Shown: piece by piece, positions 17,016 to 27,076 of the stretch
How the letters are laid out: each line of letters opens with the position of its first letter
How positions within the stretch are numbered: position 1 is the first letter of the stretch
Assembly: GCA_018622495.1 (NCBI GenBank)
Contig: CP076021.1
Location: forward strand, 930,001 to 994,000
Reading direction: 5' to 3'
DNA: 64,000 bases
Source of the DNA: Mycoplasmatota bacterium
GTDB taxonomy: Bacteria > Bacillota_I > Bacilli_A > Acholeplasmatales > Acholeplasmataceae
The notes under the pieces: generated by a model
The model's database searches: none
What the model was told of the DNA's origin: nothing
What the model saw: the letters and a program-made list of their open reading frames with translations, nothing else
Position numbers and translations under genes: made by a program

Positions 17016-19343
17016 ATGCGGTTTATGACTAAAACATTAGAATTTGATGAAATACTTAAAATGATTGCTAAGTATGCACATACGGATTACGCAATTAAAC
17101 GTATTAATGAACTAAAACCAAATCATGAATTAGATTTAGTGAACCAATCTTTATTGGAAACTAAGGATTTTTTAACGATGATTGAGCGCGGTAGTCATTG
17201 CCCACTTATTGATGATTTTGATATTGTTCAGTTATTTAAATATGCGAATAAAAATATAAGTTATTCAATTTATGAATTTCTTCAAATAAGATTATTTTTA
17301 AGCATGGAAAAAGATGTTATATCTTATATAAAATACTTAAAAAAGCTTAATATAACACCTGGTGTCATTGAAACTTATTTTGATCAAATAAAGAGTCATT
17401 ATAACTTGTTAGAAAATATTTCCGAGGTCATAGATTTAGAAGGATTAATTAAAGATGATGCTTCGCCATTAATATCTCGATTAAGAAAAGATTTAATAAG
17501 ATATGATAAGCAATTACAAGAAAAGTTAAATAAATTAGTCAATGATTATCAACAATCATTATCAGATCACGTTATCGTGATGAGAAACAATCGTTTTTGT
17601 TTATGTGTCAAGGAACAATTTAAGCATAAAATTAGAGGTATTACACACGATATATCAGCAAGTGGACAAACAGTATACATAGAACCAGAACAAACCAGAC
17701 AAATCACTGCTAATATTGAATCAATTAAAGCAGAAGAAAAAAATGAAATTAATAGGTTATTATATGCACTAAGTGCGAATACGAAATTCCAACCTTCGTT
17801 AATGCATAATCTTGAGATATTAATTGATATTGATTTTATTCAAGCGAAAGCTTTATATGCAAAATCTATTGATGCTATTATGCCACATACAAACGAAGAA
17901 GGTCTTACGAGGTTAGTTCAAGCTAAACATCCATTATTAGACCAATCTATCGCAGTTCCAATTAGTTTAAGCATTGATGAAAACTATAAGATATTATTAA
18001 TTACAGGACCAAATACAGGTGGTAAAACTGTTGCGCTTAAAACATTAGGTTTGCTAACGTTGATGACGCAATCAGGAATTTTAATACCTGCTTCTGAAAA
18101 AACAGAAATTGCAATATTTAATCAAATATTTGCTGATATTGGTGATGAGCAATCCATTGAACAATCATTATCAACATTTTCTTCACATTTAACAAAAATC
18201 ATTGATATGTTAAATAAAGTAGATGATAAAACTTTAATTATATTAGACGAAATTGGTAGCGGTACTGATCCTAATGAAGGTGTTTCACTAGCGATTGCGA
18301 TGATGAATGCATTTAAAGCGTATGATGTACGCATGTTAGTGACTACACATTATGCTGAATTAAAACATTATGCGTTTGAACAATCAGATATTCAAACTGC
18401 CAGTGTTGCTTTTGATCAAGAATCACTTAAACCGCTTTATTATATTCAAATGGGAATGACGGGTTCTTCACAAGCTTTTCATATTGCACATAAACTTGGG
18501 CTTTCGGATAAGATTATAGAAGATGCTAAATATATTTTTAGTAATAAACAAACTGATGTTGCAAAAATGATGGATAAATTAAATGCTTTAATGTTACAGC
18601 ATGAAGACCAAAAGAATAAATTGGTATTGCAAAATAAAGTATTAGAAGACAAAATAAGCAATTATGATAAATTAAGACATGATTTTATAAAGAATCAAGA
18701 TCAAGTCATTGAAAAAATTAGACATAAAGAATTACAAAAATGGCAAAATTTACAAGAAGAAGCTAGAGATGTAATTAAAACTTTAGAGCAAAAACAAAAC
18801 TTAAGTAAACCTGAATCAGCTAAATATAAACATCAACTAAATCAAGGACTAGAAAAAGAAGATTATTTAATAGTAGAAGATGAATTGAAAAAAGGGGATC
18901 ATGTTTTCATTAAATCATATCAGCAATATGGTTATATTACACAAGTTAAAAATGATAGATATAAAGTAAAATTTGGTAATTTTGAATTAGATTTTAATAT
19001 TAGTGATCTTGTGAAAGATAAAGCTCCAAAAAAGAAAAAACAAACTACTTTAAGAAATAAGAAACCGAAACAAGAAAGTGTTGAAACGCAAAAGAATGCA
19101 TCTTTAATGACACTTGATTTAAGGGGTTATAGATATGAAGAGGTATATGAAGCCATTGATAAAGCAGTTGATCAAGCATTGTTATCTGGACTTCATGAAA
19201 TTACTGTTATTCATGGTTTTGGTACTGGTGCAGTTAAAAATGCAGTCTATGCATATATTAAACAGTCGACGTTTATTAAATCTTATCGATATGGGCGTGA
19301 AGGTGAAGGATTAATGGGTGTAACAATTATCACTTTAAAATAA
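17016..19343 (+). CDS. mutS2: Endonuclease/ATPase MutS2
   Basis: MutS-like ATPase, implicated in Firmicutes in suppressing recombination or rescuing stalled ribosomes. The 775-residue protein lacks the mismatch-recognition domain. It has Walker A GPNTGGKT near residue 332, Walker B LIILDEIGSGTDP near 405, a long coiled coil (about 510-620), and a C-terminal Smr domain with LDLRG and HGFGTGAV. AGGTGG precedes the ATG. Confidence 0.95.
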   Translation: MRFMTKTLEFDEILKMIAKYAHTDYAIKRINELKPNHELDLVNQSLLETKDFLTMIERGSHCPLIDDFDIVQLFKYANKNISYSIYEFLQIRLFLSMEKDVISYIKYLKKLNITPGVIETYFDQIKSHYNLLENISEVIDLEGLIKDDASPLISRLRKDLIRYDKQLQEKLNKLVNDYQQSLSDHVIVMRNNRFCLCVKEQFKHKIRGITHDISASGQTVYIEPEQTRQITANIESIKAEEKNEINRLLYALSANTKFQPSLMHNLEILIDIDFIQAKALYAKSIDAIMPHTNEEGLTRLVQAKHPLLDQSIAVPISLSIDENYKILLITGPNTGGKTVALKTLGLLTLMTQSGILIPASEKTEIAIFNQIFADIGDEQSIEQSLSTFSSHLTKIIDMLNKVDDKTLIILDEIGSGTDPNEGVSLAIAMMNAFKAYDVRMLVTTHYAELKHYAFEQSDIQTASVAFDQESLKPLYYIQMGMTGSSQAFHIAHKLGLSDKIIEDAKYIFSNKQTDVAKMMDKLNALMLQHEDQKNKLVLQNKVLEDKISNYDKLRHDFIKNQDQVIEKIRHKELQKWQNLQEEARDVIKTLEQKQNLSKPESAKYKHQLNQGLEKEDYLIVEDELKKGDHVFIKSYQQYGYITQVKNDRYKVKFGNFELDFNISDLVKDKAPKKKKQTTLRNKKPKQESVETQKNASLMTLDLRGYRYEEVYEAIDKAVDQALLSGLHEITVIHGFGTGAVKNAVYAYIKQSTFIKSYRYGREGEGLMGVTIITLK

Positions 19344-19352
19344 GCATTCACC

Positions 19353-19380
19353 TTGAATTAATGATAAAATAGTATATAAT
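19353..19380 (+). promoter_or_regulatory. Probable trxA promoter
   Basis: TTGAAT at 19353-19358 and TATAAT at 19375-19380, 16-base spacer, 37 bases before the trxA start. Confidence 0.55.
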
Positions 19381-19417
19381 ATAAGTGTATAATTTATTAA
19401 GAAATGAGGAAATTTTA

Positions 19418-19732
19418 ATGAGTATGAAAGAATATCAAGGTCAACCATATGAACAAGTGGTTGGACATCAAGGATTAGTTGTTGTTCAATATTATGCAAC
19501 ATGGTGTGGTCCATGTAAAATGTTAAAACCTGTCTTAGAAGCATTAAGTTCAGAATTAACAGACGTTGGATTCTCTAGAGTTGATATAGACTTATACAGA
19601 AATCAAGCAATTGAAGCTGGTATTAAAAGTGTACCAACAGTAGTTGTTTATAAAGATGGTGTAGAAGTTGATCGTTCAAGCGGTTATCAACCTAAAGAAA
19701 GAGTTGCTAGTTGGTTAGCACAATACCAATAA
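19418..19732 (+). CDS. trxA: Thioredoxin
   Basis: Small dithiol reductase. From ATG 19418 (GAGGAAA upstream) the protein is 104 residues with the active site WCGPC at residues 29-33 and the conserved cis-proline region GIKSVPTVVVYKDG. It has its own promoter and terminator, so it is probably monocistronic. Confidence 0.95.
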   Translation: MSMKEYQGQPYEQVVGHQGLVVVQYYATWCGPCKMLKPVLEALSSELTDVGFSRVDIDLYRNQAIEAGIKSVPTVVVYKDGVEVDRSSGYQPKERVASWLAQYQ

Positions 19733-19737
19733 ATAAA

Positions 19738-19760
19738 GAAAGCACGAAAGTGCTTTTTTT
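19738..19760 (+). terminator. Intrinsic terminator after trxA
   Basis: Stem AAAGCAC/GTGCTTT with a GAAA tetraloop and a long T run. Confidence 0.85.
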
Positions 19761-19797
19761 ATTTGCTTAATTTTTGTATAATAAACATGGTGATTAA

Positions 19798-20643
19798 ATG
19801 GATGGATTTATATTAGTAGATAAACCTATTGGCATGACATCTCATGATGTTGTTGCTAAAGTAAAAAGAAAACTAAATGTAAAAAAAATTGGACATACAG
19901 GCACACTTGATCCTTTTGCAAGTGGTCTTTTAATCTTATGCGTCGGTAAAGCCACTAAATTAGCTTCGCTTTTTTCAAATTTGGATAAATCATATACAGG
20001 AACAATTTCTTTTTTCAAGCATTATGATACATATGATGTAACAGGAAAAGTGACAAAAGAAGCTATCGTGGAATTATCTCAACAAGACTTAGAGGATAAA
20101 GCTAAGTCAATGGTAACGACGTATCAACAATATCCACCGATGTATTCAGCTATTAAAATTAAAGGTAAAAAGTTATATGAACTAGCGAGAGAAGGCAAAG
20201 AGGTTGAAAGACCTTCAAGAACAGTTCATATCTATGATTTTGATATAGAAACTCTAAATCAAAATGAATTAAAATTTTATGCACATGTTTCTAAAGGTAC
20301 ATACATTAGAAGCTTAGCAGTAGATTATGCTCAAAAATTAAACACATATGCTGCACTTAAAACCTTAAGACGAACAAAAGTTGGTCCTTATCTCATTGAA
20401 AATGCTAAATCCTTAGATTCATTAGAAGCACATGATATGATGACATTAGATACATACTTTAAAAATCATCATATGTTAGAATTAAGTGACTACTTAATTC
20501 AACTTGTTAAAAATGGCGTTTATCTTGATGAAAGACAAATTAAGACGAATGAACCGTTTGTTGTTATTGATAAAAACAAAAAGATGATTGCGTATTATGA
20601 GGTTATTGATCAAAACAAATACAAACCAATTTTAATCTTTTAG
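19798..20643 (+). CDS. truB: tRNA pseudouridine-55 synthase
   Basis: Makes pseudouridine 55 in the T-loop of tRNAs. The 281-residue protein begins MDGFILVDKPIGMTSHD; catalytic Asp38 lies in GHTGTLDPFASGLL. A short C-terminal PUA-like region follows. It is followed eight bases later by ribF, the truB-ribF pairing usual in Firmicutes. Confidence 0.96.
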   Translation: MDGFILVDKPIGMTSHDVVAKVKRKLNVKKIGHTGTLDPFASGLLILCVGKATKLASLFSNLDKSYTGTISFFKHYDTYDVTGKVTKEAIVELSQQDLEDKAKSMVTTYQQYPPMYSAIKIKGKKLYELAREGKEVERPSRTVHIYDFDIETLNQNELKFYAHVSKGTYIRSLAVDYAQKLNTYAALKTLRRTKVGPYLIENAKSLDSLEAHDMMTLDTYFKNHHMLELSDYLIQLVKNGVYLDERQIKTNEPFVVIDKNKKMIAYYEVIDQNKYKPILIF

Positions 20644-20651
20644 GAGTATAC

Positions 20652-21542
20652 ATGAAAATTATTAATGATGCATATAAAAAAATACAAAATAATGAACCCT
20701 TGACAATTACAATGGGTAATTTTGATGGTGTCCATATTGGACATCAAAGATTAATAGAGCGAGTTTTAACTTATAATGATACAAAACATGGACTATTGAC
20801 TTTTGATCCTCATCCATCAGAAGTATTAAGAAGACAAAATTTCGCAACTTTATCTCAAAAAGAGGATAAACTTACAATATTTAAAAAATTCAAGTTAGAT
20901 TATGTCTTTATTGTGAAATTTGACGAAGATTTTTCTAAGTTGACCATCAAAGAATTTATTGATTTTCTTAAAAGCATCAATGTGAAACGACTTGTTATTG
21001 GTCGTGATGCGAGATTTGCATATCGAGGACAAGGAACAATTGAAGATTTAAAGAAATACTTTATTGTTGATGTACCATCAGATTTTTTATATAACCAAAC
21101 ACGTGTTTCTACAACATATATTAAAGATTTTTTAAGACAAGGTCAATTAGATGAAGCTAGAAAACTATTGCATCGACATTTTGAAATAAAAGGTCAAGTT
21201 GTTTATGGTAATCAAATTGGTAAACGTCTAGGTTTTCCAACTGCAAATATAGATTATGGAAACTATTTTCTACCTAAAAATGGTGTATATTATGTGAATA
21301 TCTTAATTGATGATTTATTTTATCCTGGTATTGCAAATGTTGGTTATAACCCTACACTTAATTATAGCCAAACCAAAAAATTAGAAATATTTATCTTAGA
21401 TTTTAATGGGAATATATATCATAAAGATGTAAAAGTTATTTTTATGCATTATTTAAGAGAAGAGAAAAAATTCTCTAATCGAGAAGAACTTATAAATCAA
21501 ATAAAACATGATGAAGAAGACGTTAGAGCACTATTAAAATAG
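20652..21542 (+). CDS. ribF: Bifunctional riboflavin kinase/FAD synthetase
   Basis: Converts riboflavin to FMN and FMN to FAD. The 296-residue protein has an N-terminal nucleotidyltransferase domain with GNFDGVHIGHQRL and a C-terminal flavokinase domain with GKRLGFPTANI. An AGGAG site precedes the ATG. The flavins would supply ETF, acyl-CoA dehydrogenase and possibly the FMN-binding-like lipoprotein encoded further on. Confidence 0.95.
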   Translation: MKIINDAYKKIQNNEPLTITMGNFDGVHIGHQRLIERVLTYNDTKHGLLTFDPHPSEVLRRQNFATLSQKEDKLTIFKKFKLDYVFIVKFDEDFSKLTIKEFIDFLKSINVKRLVIGRDARFAYRGQGTIEDLKKYFIVDVPSDFLYNQTRVSTTYIKDFLRQGQLDEARKLLHRHFEIKGQVVYGNQIGKRLGFPTANIDYGNYFLPKNGVYYVNILIDDLFYPGIANVGYNPTLNYSQTKKLEIFILDFNGNIYHKDVKVIFMHYLREEKKFSNREELINQIKHDEEDVRALLK

Positions 21543-21582
21543 AAAAAATATGTTATAATATACACATATAAGGGGTGATTTT

Positions 21583-21906
21583 ATGAAACTTATTGTAGCT
21601 ATTGTGTCAAGTGATGATGCGAATAAAGTACAAAAAGCACTAGTTAAAGAAAAATTCTTTTCTACAAGATTATCTTCATCTGGAGGTTTTTTAAGATCTG
21701 GTAATGTGACATTTATGATTGGGATTAATGATGAAAAAGTACCTAAAGCTTTAGAAATCATTGAAGCACAAAGTAAAAAACGATCAAAACTAGTACCCAA
21801 TACAATTGTTAACGAATTCGGTTCATTTACTGCACTTCCAATTGAAGTAGAAGTTGGTGGAGCAACTGTATTTGTTATGAATGTTGAACAATTTATAAAA
21901 ATCTAA
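21583..21906 (+). CDS. darA: Cyclic di-AMP receptor DarA (PII-like)
   Basis: Trimeric PII-like protein that binds c-di-AMP in Firmicutes. The 107-residue protein matches the family along its length, including the ATRLSSSGGFLRSGN-like loop region and GGATVFV near the C-terminus. AGGGGTGA precedes the ATG. Its presence supports c-di-AMP signalling in this organism, in line with the candidate c-di-AMP riboswitch at 28856. Confidence 0.9.
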   Translation: MKLIVAIVSSDDANKVQKALVKEKFFSTRLSSSGGFLRSGNVTFMIGINDEKVPKALEIIEAQSKKRSKLVPNTIVNEFGSFTALPIEVEVGGATVFVMNVEQFIKI

Positions 21907-21914
21907 TAAACTAT

Positions 21915-21942
21915 TTGCATTTTTTAAATAAAATGTTAAAAT
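21915..21942 (+). promoter_or_regulatory. Probable rpsO promoter
   Basis: TTGCAT at 21915-21920 and TAAAAT at 21937-21942, 16-base spacer. Confidence 0.5.
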
Positions 21943-21949
21943 ATTAAAG

Positions 21950-22010
21950 GCGGTAACAAGGTATTTGGACAGCCGGCCAATACTTTAGTTATTCGAGAAA
22001 GGAAACAACA
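21950..22010 (+). promoter_or_regulatory. Possible S15 autoregulatory leader
   Basis: The short 5' leader folds into a hairpin (GTATTTGG at about 21960 with CCAATAC near 21980, one bulge) and has a GC-rich top unlike its surroundings. S15 binding to its own leader is common in bacteria, but the leaders differ between phyla and I cannot match this one to a known class. Confidence 0.35.
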
Positions 22011-22280
22011 ATGGCAATTTCAAAAGAAAAAAAGCAAGAAATCATCAAAGCATACGCAATTAGAGCAAATGATACAGGATCTCCTGAAGTTCAAGTTGCA
22101 GTATTAACAGAAGAAATTAATACATTAAATGCGCATTTACAAGTACACATTCATGATTTTCATTCACGTCGTGGACTTTATAAGATGATTGGACAAAGAC
22201 GTCGCTTATTGAAATATTTACGTAACAATGATGTAAATAGATATCAATCATTAATTGAAAGATTAGGATTACGTCGATAA
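22011..22280 (+). CDS. rpsO: 30S ribosomal protein S15
   Basis: Primary 16S rRNA-binding protein of the platform. It has 89 residues, the standard length, with the conserved [30 protein letters not shown] and QRRRLLKYL blocks. GAAAGGA precedes the ATG. A terminator follows directly. Confidence 0.97.
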   Translation: MAISKEKKQEIIKAYAIRANDTGSPEVQVAVLTEEINTLNAHLQVHIHDFHSRRGLYKMIGQRRRLLKYLRNNDVNRYQSLIERLGLRR

Positions 22281-22305
22281 AAGATTGCTGAGCAATCTTT
22301 TTTTT
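22279..22305 (+). terminator. Intrinsic terminator after rpsO
   Basis: Stem AAAGATTG/CAATCTTT with a CTGAG loop and T run. Confidence 0.88.
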
Positions 22306-22393
22306 ATCTATATATATATTTTCTTCGCAATTTTACATGAAATTTACATCTTTTTTTGTTATAATATAGATTAGAAAAGAAAAGAGATGTCGT

Positions 22394-24302
22394 ATGGAAA
22401 TAAAAAAACGTGAATTAGTAATTAAACTCTATTTAGTGATTTTCATTATATTATCATTTTTAGAGATCATATTTCGATTAAGTATTATGGGTTCAATTGA
22501 AATTGAAAATTTTTTTAGAATATTTTTATTTGTAAATGCTTATACACTTATTCTAATTTTCTTAGTAAGATTGTTACCACGAAAAGTAGCACGCTATTTT
22601 ACGATGGTTGTTTTACTAGGTATTATAATGTTTTATTTTTCTCAGGATTTATATTATAGAACATTAAGTGGCTTTTTCTCATTTTCATTAATTGGAGATG
22701 CAAATGCTGGTTTTGCTTTTATTGGAAAAGTATTTAAAAATATTACATGGATACATATATTATATTTATTACCAATTGCAATCGTTTTAAAATATTTTAT
22801 AAAATATAAATCTAAAATTATTCCAAAAAGTTTTATTTTTTATGTATCAGCAAAAGATTTTGTATTCACCATTTTGTTATCAGTTACTGTATTTTCACTT
22901 GCAGTCTTTACAATTCCTCATACAAATACGTTAGTTCAAGATTCACCATTTGCTTATTCACCGTTTGATTTATATATTGAAAATCCAATAGCATATAAAA
23001 CTATTGAAAATTTTGGGGTACTGACTTATTTACAACGAGATATTATTACATCATTTAACGAAATTGATGATGAAGAAACAATTGAATCACTAATCGATAC
23101 ATATATGGATACCAGAGTTGATCATGAAGATAATGCATATACAGGCTATTTTGAAGATAAAAACCTAATATTAATTATGGCGGAATCATTTGACACATAT
23201 GCGATAGATCCAACATTAACACCAAATATTTATCAAATGCAACAAAACAGTTGGAATTTCACTCAATATTATTCACCACTATATTATAGAAATACCGCTG
23301 ATACTGAGTTTATGGCTCAAACAGGACTGTATGCTCATAAAAATGTCAATCTTACGATGGATTCATTTAGTGAGAATGAATTTCCTAACACCATGCCAAG
23401 ACTTTTTGAAGAACAAGGATATGGAAGTTATTCATTTCATAACTATCTGAGACTATTTTTATCCAAGATCAGTATTTCACCCAGAAACATTAGGATATGA
23501 TGAATATTATGGTGCTGAAGCTTTAGGATTACTTGAAGAACAAACAGGTGTCGTTATCCAGCATCAATGGCAAAGTGATTTAGATTTAGTTAATAAGTCT
23601 ATTGATATATTAAAAGATAAGGAACAACCATTTTTCACTTATATGTTAACAGTTTCTGGACATCTTCCTTATAATGATAATCACCCGATAGCGGAAAAAA
23701 ATATTGATTTTATTAGACAAATATTTATAGATGAAGAAAGAGAAGTTCCAACTGAAGATATTTTATATTATCATGCTGCGAATTATGAATTAGATCTTGC
23801 TGTTGGACAATTACTTACCCGATTAGAAGAAGAAAACATGCTAGATGATACTGTGATTATGCTATATGGTGATCACTATGCATATGGCTTAGATCAAAAA
23901 ATAATTGCTGCTTATGATGATACAAAAACAATGGATAATTTATTATCAATTCAACGAGTACCTATGATGATATATCATCAAGATTTAGTGCATGAGGATA
24001 TTGATGAGGTGTTTGCATCTATCGATATTATGCCGACGATATCAAATCTCTTTAATTTAGATATTGCTTATCATGATATTATGGGAAAAGATATTTTTAG
24101 TAATCAAGAAAAAGCTGTTATATTTTCAAACGGTAGTGTCTTAACTGATAAGTTTTTATATAACCTCGAACAAGATAAAAAGAGTATATATGATGAAGAT
24201 TATACGATTGAAGAGGTAACAATTCTTGTTAATGAATATATTTATCGTATGAAAATCAATCAGTGGATATTAGAAATTGATTATTTTAATAAAGAAGATT
24301 AG
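22394..24302 (+). pseudogene. LtaS-like phosphoglycerol transferase/sulfatase-fold membrane protein, frameshifted
   Basis: The N-terminal membrane region (about five segments) and an extracellular sulfatase-fold domain are those of the lipoteichoic acid synthase family. The first frame (to 23500) holds the metal-binding LIMAESFD and the nucleophile region NTADTEFM; the second (in frame from about 23460, ending 24302) holds MLYGDHYAYG. The frames are joined by a one-base excess near 23445-23460: removing one base gives a continuous FYPRSVFHPETLGY reading. All active-site motifs survive, so a recent lesion or sequence error is more likely than old decay. Joined length is about 635 residues. Confidence 0.85.
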
Positions 24303-24306
24303 GAAT

Positions 24307-24336
24307 AAAAGATATGGGTAATCACCCATATCTTTT
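24307..24336 (+). terminator. Strong intrinsic terminator
   Basis: Thirteen-base-pair stem from AAAAGATATGGGT and its mirror, short loop, T-rich end. Confidence 0.88.
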
Positions 24337-24491
24337 ATTAATATTTAGTAGCATAAAAAACAATAAAGTCAAATAATATTTTGAAATTATGTAATTTTTA
24401 TAAATTGAACGACAAAAAAGGCATTTTATGGTATCATAATTAAGGCTTATTAAAGAAAAAAAATATAGATATAAAATGAAGGAGATTTTAT

Positions 24492-26621
24492 ATGAACGAA
24501 AAAAAAGTTTATAAAACAAGCTTAGGTGGGCGACCACTAAGTGTAGAAATTGGTGAAGTTGCAAAACAAGCTAATGGCGCAGCAATGATTCAATATGGCG
24601 ATTCAGTTGTATTAAGTGTTGTTACAGCTAAAACGAGACCATCAAAAGGAGATTTTTTCCCATTAATGGTGATTTATCAAGAAAAAATGTATGCAGCAGG
24701 TAAAATTCCTGGTGGATTCCTAAAAAGAGAAGGTAGACCTTCTGAACATGAAACACTAACATCTAGATTAATTGTGAGACCACTGCGTCCTTTATTTCCG
24801 GAAGGATTTAAAAATGATGTTCAAGTGGTTAATACAGTATTAAGTAGTGACTTAAATGCAACACCTGAAATGGCATCAATGTTTGGTTCATCACTCGTAT
24901 TAGGTATTTCTAACATACCATTTAATGGACCGGTTGCAGGCGTTCAAGTTGGACGTGTAGATGGCGAATATGTGATTAACCCTACACCAGCTCAATTAGA
25001 AGTCAGTGATATTGATTTAATTTTATCAGGTACTAAAGAAGCGGTTAACATGGTTGAAGCTGGCGCAAAACAAGTATCAGAAGCTGATATGTTAGGTGCG
25101 ATTTTATTTGGACATGATGCAATTAAAGAATTAGTTGCTTTTCAAGAAGAAATTATTGCAGATTTTAATCCAGTTAAAATGGATTATGTTGTATTAGAAA
25201 TACCTGAAGATCTTAAAAAAGAAGTCTATGCAGTTGCACATGATGAATTAGTTGCAGCAGTATCAATTTTTGATAAATTAGAAAGATATAGAAAAATTGA
25301 TGAAATAATAGCTAACACTAAAGAAAAATTTGGTGATAAAGCATTCTTTAAAGTGATTGAAGGTAATAAAGTGTTCGATCGTGATGCTCATCATATGTAT
25401 TTACAACAATTAGATGCCATTTTAAATGGTATTGTAACTAAAGAATTAAGAAGATTAATCACAGAAGATAAAGTAAGACCTGATGGACGTAAAGTTGATG
25501 AAATTAGAACATTATCTTCACGTGTAGATTTATTACCACGTGCACATGGTTCAGCATTATTTACAAGAGGTCAAACTCAAGCCTTAGGTTCAGTGACATT
25601 AGGTGCTGTCGGTGAAGGTAAAATGGTTGATGGTTTAAGTGAAACTGAAACTAAACGTTTTATGTTACATTATAACTTCCCACCATTTTACGTAGGTGAA
25701 ACTGGACGTTATGGTTCTCCAGGACGTCGTGAAATCGGTCATGGTGCTTTAGGACAACGTGCTTTAGCACAAGTATTACCTGATGAAGAATCATTTCCAT
25801 ATTCAATTAGAATTGTTTCAGAAATTCTTGAATCAAATGGTTCAAGTTCACAAGCGACAATTTGTGCAGGTTCTATGGCTTTAATGTCAGCAGGTGTACC
25901 AATTGATGGACCAGTTGCTGGTATTGCAATGGGACTTATCATGGAAGGTAAAAACTATACAATCTTAAGTGATATTCAAGGTATGGAAGACCATGAAGGC
26001 GATATGGACTTTAAAGTTGCAGGTACTGAAAAAGGTATCACAGCTTTACAAATGGATATTAAAATCTTAGGTATTACAAGAGAAATCTTAGAAGAAGCAT
26101 TAGAACAAGCAAGATTATCAAGATTACATATCTTAAAACATATGAATGAAACAATTAGCGAAACAAGAGAAGAATTATCTCCATTCGCACCTAAAGTTAA
26201 AATGTTACAAATTGATCCAGATAAAATCCGCGATGTTATCGGTGCTGGTGGTAAAATTATTACAAAACTTATTGAAGAAAATGACCAAGTTAAAATTGAT
26301 ATTGAACAAGATGGTCGCGTATTTATTATGCACTATGATTCAAGTGTCATTAAAAAAGTAGCTCAAAAGATTGAAGATTTAGTAAAAGTTGCTGAAGTAG
26401 GTAAAATCTATGAAGGTAAAGTCGTAAGAGTTGAAAAATTCGGATGTTTTGTTGAATTATGGCCAGGTACACAAGGTTTAGTTCACATTTCTAGACTTGC
26501 TAAAGAAAGAGTTGCTAAAGCAGAAGATGTTGTCTCAATGGGCGATCAAATTCTAGTTAAATGTATTGGTATTGATGATAAAGGTAGAGTTGATTTATCA
26601 AGAAAAGATGCTTTAAAATAA
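24492..26621 (+). CDS. pnp: Polyribonucleotide nucleotidyltransferase (PNPase)
   Basis: Phosphorolytic 3'-5' exoribonuclease. The 709-residue protein has two RNase PH domains (about 1-215 and 310-545), the second with FTRGQTQALG and GSSSQATICAGSMALM, a KH domain (IRDVIGAGGKIITKL) and a C-terminal S1 domain (KVVRVEKFGCFVEL). AAGGAG precedes the ATG. It is separated from the LtaS-like gene by a terminator and an AT-rich gap. Confidence 0.97.
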   Translation: MNEKKVYKTSLGGRPLSVEIGEVAKQANGAAMIQYGDSVVLSVVTAKTRPSKGDFFPLMVIYQEKMYAAGKIPGGFLKREGRPSEHETLTSRLIVRPLRPLFPEGFKNDVQVVNTVLSSDLNATPEMASMFGSSLVLGISNIPFNGPVAGVQVGRVDGEYVINPTPAQLEVSDIDLILSGTKEAVNMVEAGAKQVSEADMLGAILFGHDAIKELVAFQEEIIADFNPVKMDYVVLEIPEDLKKEVYAVAHDELVAAVSIFDKLERYRKIDEIIANTKEKFGDKAFFKVIEGNKVFDRDAHHMYLQQLDAILNGIVTKELRRLITEDKVRPDGRKVDEIRTLSSRVDLLPRAHGSALFTRGQTQALGSVTLGAVGEGKMVDGLSETETKRFMLHYNFPPFYVGETGRYGSPGRREIGHGALGQRALAQVLPDEESFPYSIRIVSEILESNGSSSQATICAGSMALMSAGVPIDGPVAGIAMGLIMEGKNYTILSDIQGMEDHEGDMDFKVAGTEKGITALQMDIKILGITREILEEALEQARLSRLHILKHMNETISETREELSPFAPKVKMLQIDPDKIRDVIGAGGKIITKLIEENDQVKIDIEQDGRVFIMHYDSSVIKKVAQKIEDLVKVAEVGKIYEGKVVRVEKFGCFVELWPGTQGLVHISRLAKERVAKAEDVVSMGDQILVKCIGIDDKGRVDLSRKDALK

Positions 26622-26627
26622 ACATCA

Positions 26628-26656
26628 TTGCTATTCGTAACAAATTTTGATAAGAT
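26628..26656 (+). promoter_or_regulatory. Promoter of RNase P RNA
   Basis: TTGCTA at 26628-26633 and TAAGAT at 26651-26656, 17-base spacer. The predicted start, about 26663, matches the 5' arm of helix P1 of the RNA. Confidence 0.65.
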
Positions 26657-26662
26657 TTAGTT

Positions 26663-27006
26663 GTTAGTGGAAGGTGATCGAGCCTTAAAAGGTTAGGAAA
26701 GTCCATGCTAGCACATGCTGAGATGCATGTAGTGTTTGTGCCTAAGGAAAACATAACTTAGGGTATGTACAACATAACGGCGTCAGATGACCTAAAGTTT
26801 ACGATGGTCTATGACATAACGTGCCACAGAAACGAGTTATTTAGAAATAAATAAATGAAACGCGGTAAACCCCTCAAGCTAGCAACCCAAATTTGGTAGG
26901 GGCACATACACAAATGAAATGAAAAAAGTGTATGCTACTACTTGTAGAGATAAATGATCACAGTCTATCTTTGATAGAATACAGAACATGGCTTATGCAC
27001 ACTGAC
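26663..27006 (+). ncRNA. rnpB: RNase P RNA, bacillus type (B)
   Basis: Catalytic RNA that matures tRNA 5' ends. Conserved blocks are present in order: AGGAAAGTCCATGCTAGCAC, GCTGAGATGCATGTAGTG, AACGTGCCACAGAAAC, ACGCGGTAAACCCCTC, AACCCAAATTTGGTAGGGG and ACAGAACATGGCTTA. The ends pair as helix P1 (GTTAGTG at 26663 with CACTGAC at 27000). About 344 bases, somewhat shorter than the B. subtilis RNA. A terminator follows. Confidence 0.95.
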
Positions 27007-27011
27007 AATTT

Positions 27012-27040
27012 AAAGGCCCTAACTAAAACGGGGCCTTTTT
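27012..27040 (+). terminator. Intrinsic terminator after rnpB
   Basis: Stem AAAGGCCC/GGGCCTTT, loop of about 11 bases, T run. Confidence 0.85.
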
Positions 27041-27076
27041 ATTTTTATATAAATATATAATAATTAAGGAGTTTTT

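Noticed and set aside
23643-24302. Second half of the LtaS-like gene as an independent sulfatase gene
   Set aside because: It lacks the nucleophile and the N-terminal half of the domain, which are found in the preceding frame; one base change joins them seamlessly.
26557-26754. Minus-strand frame across the pnp end and RNase P RNA
   Set aside because: Overlaps two certain features and has no recognisable content.
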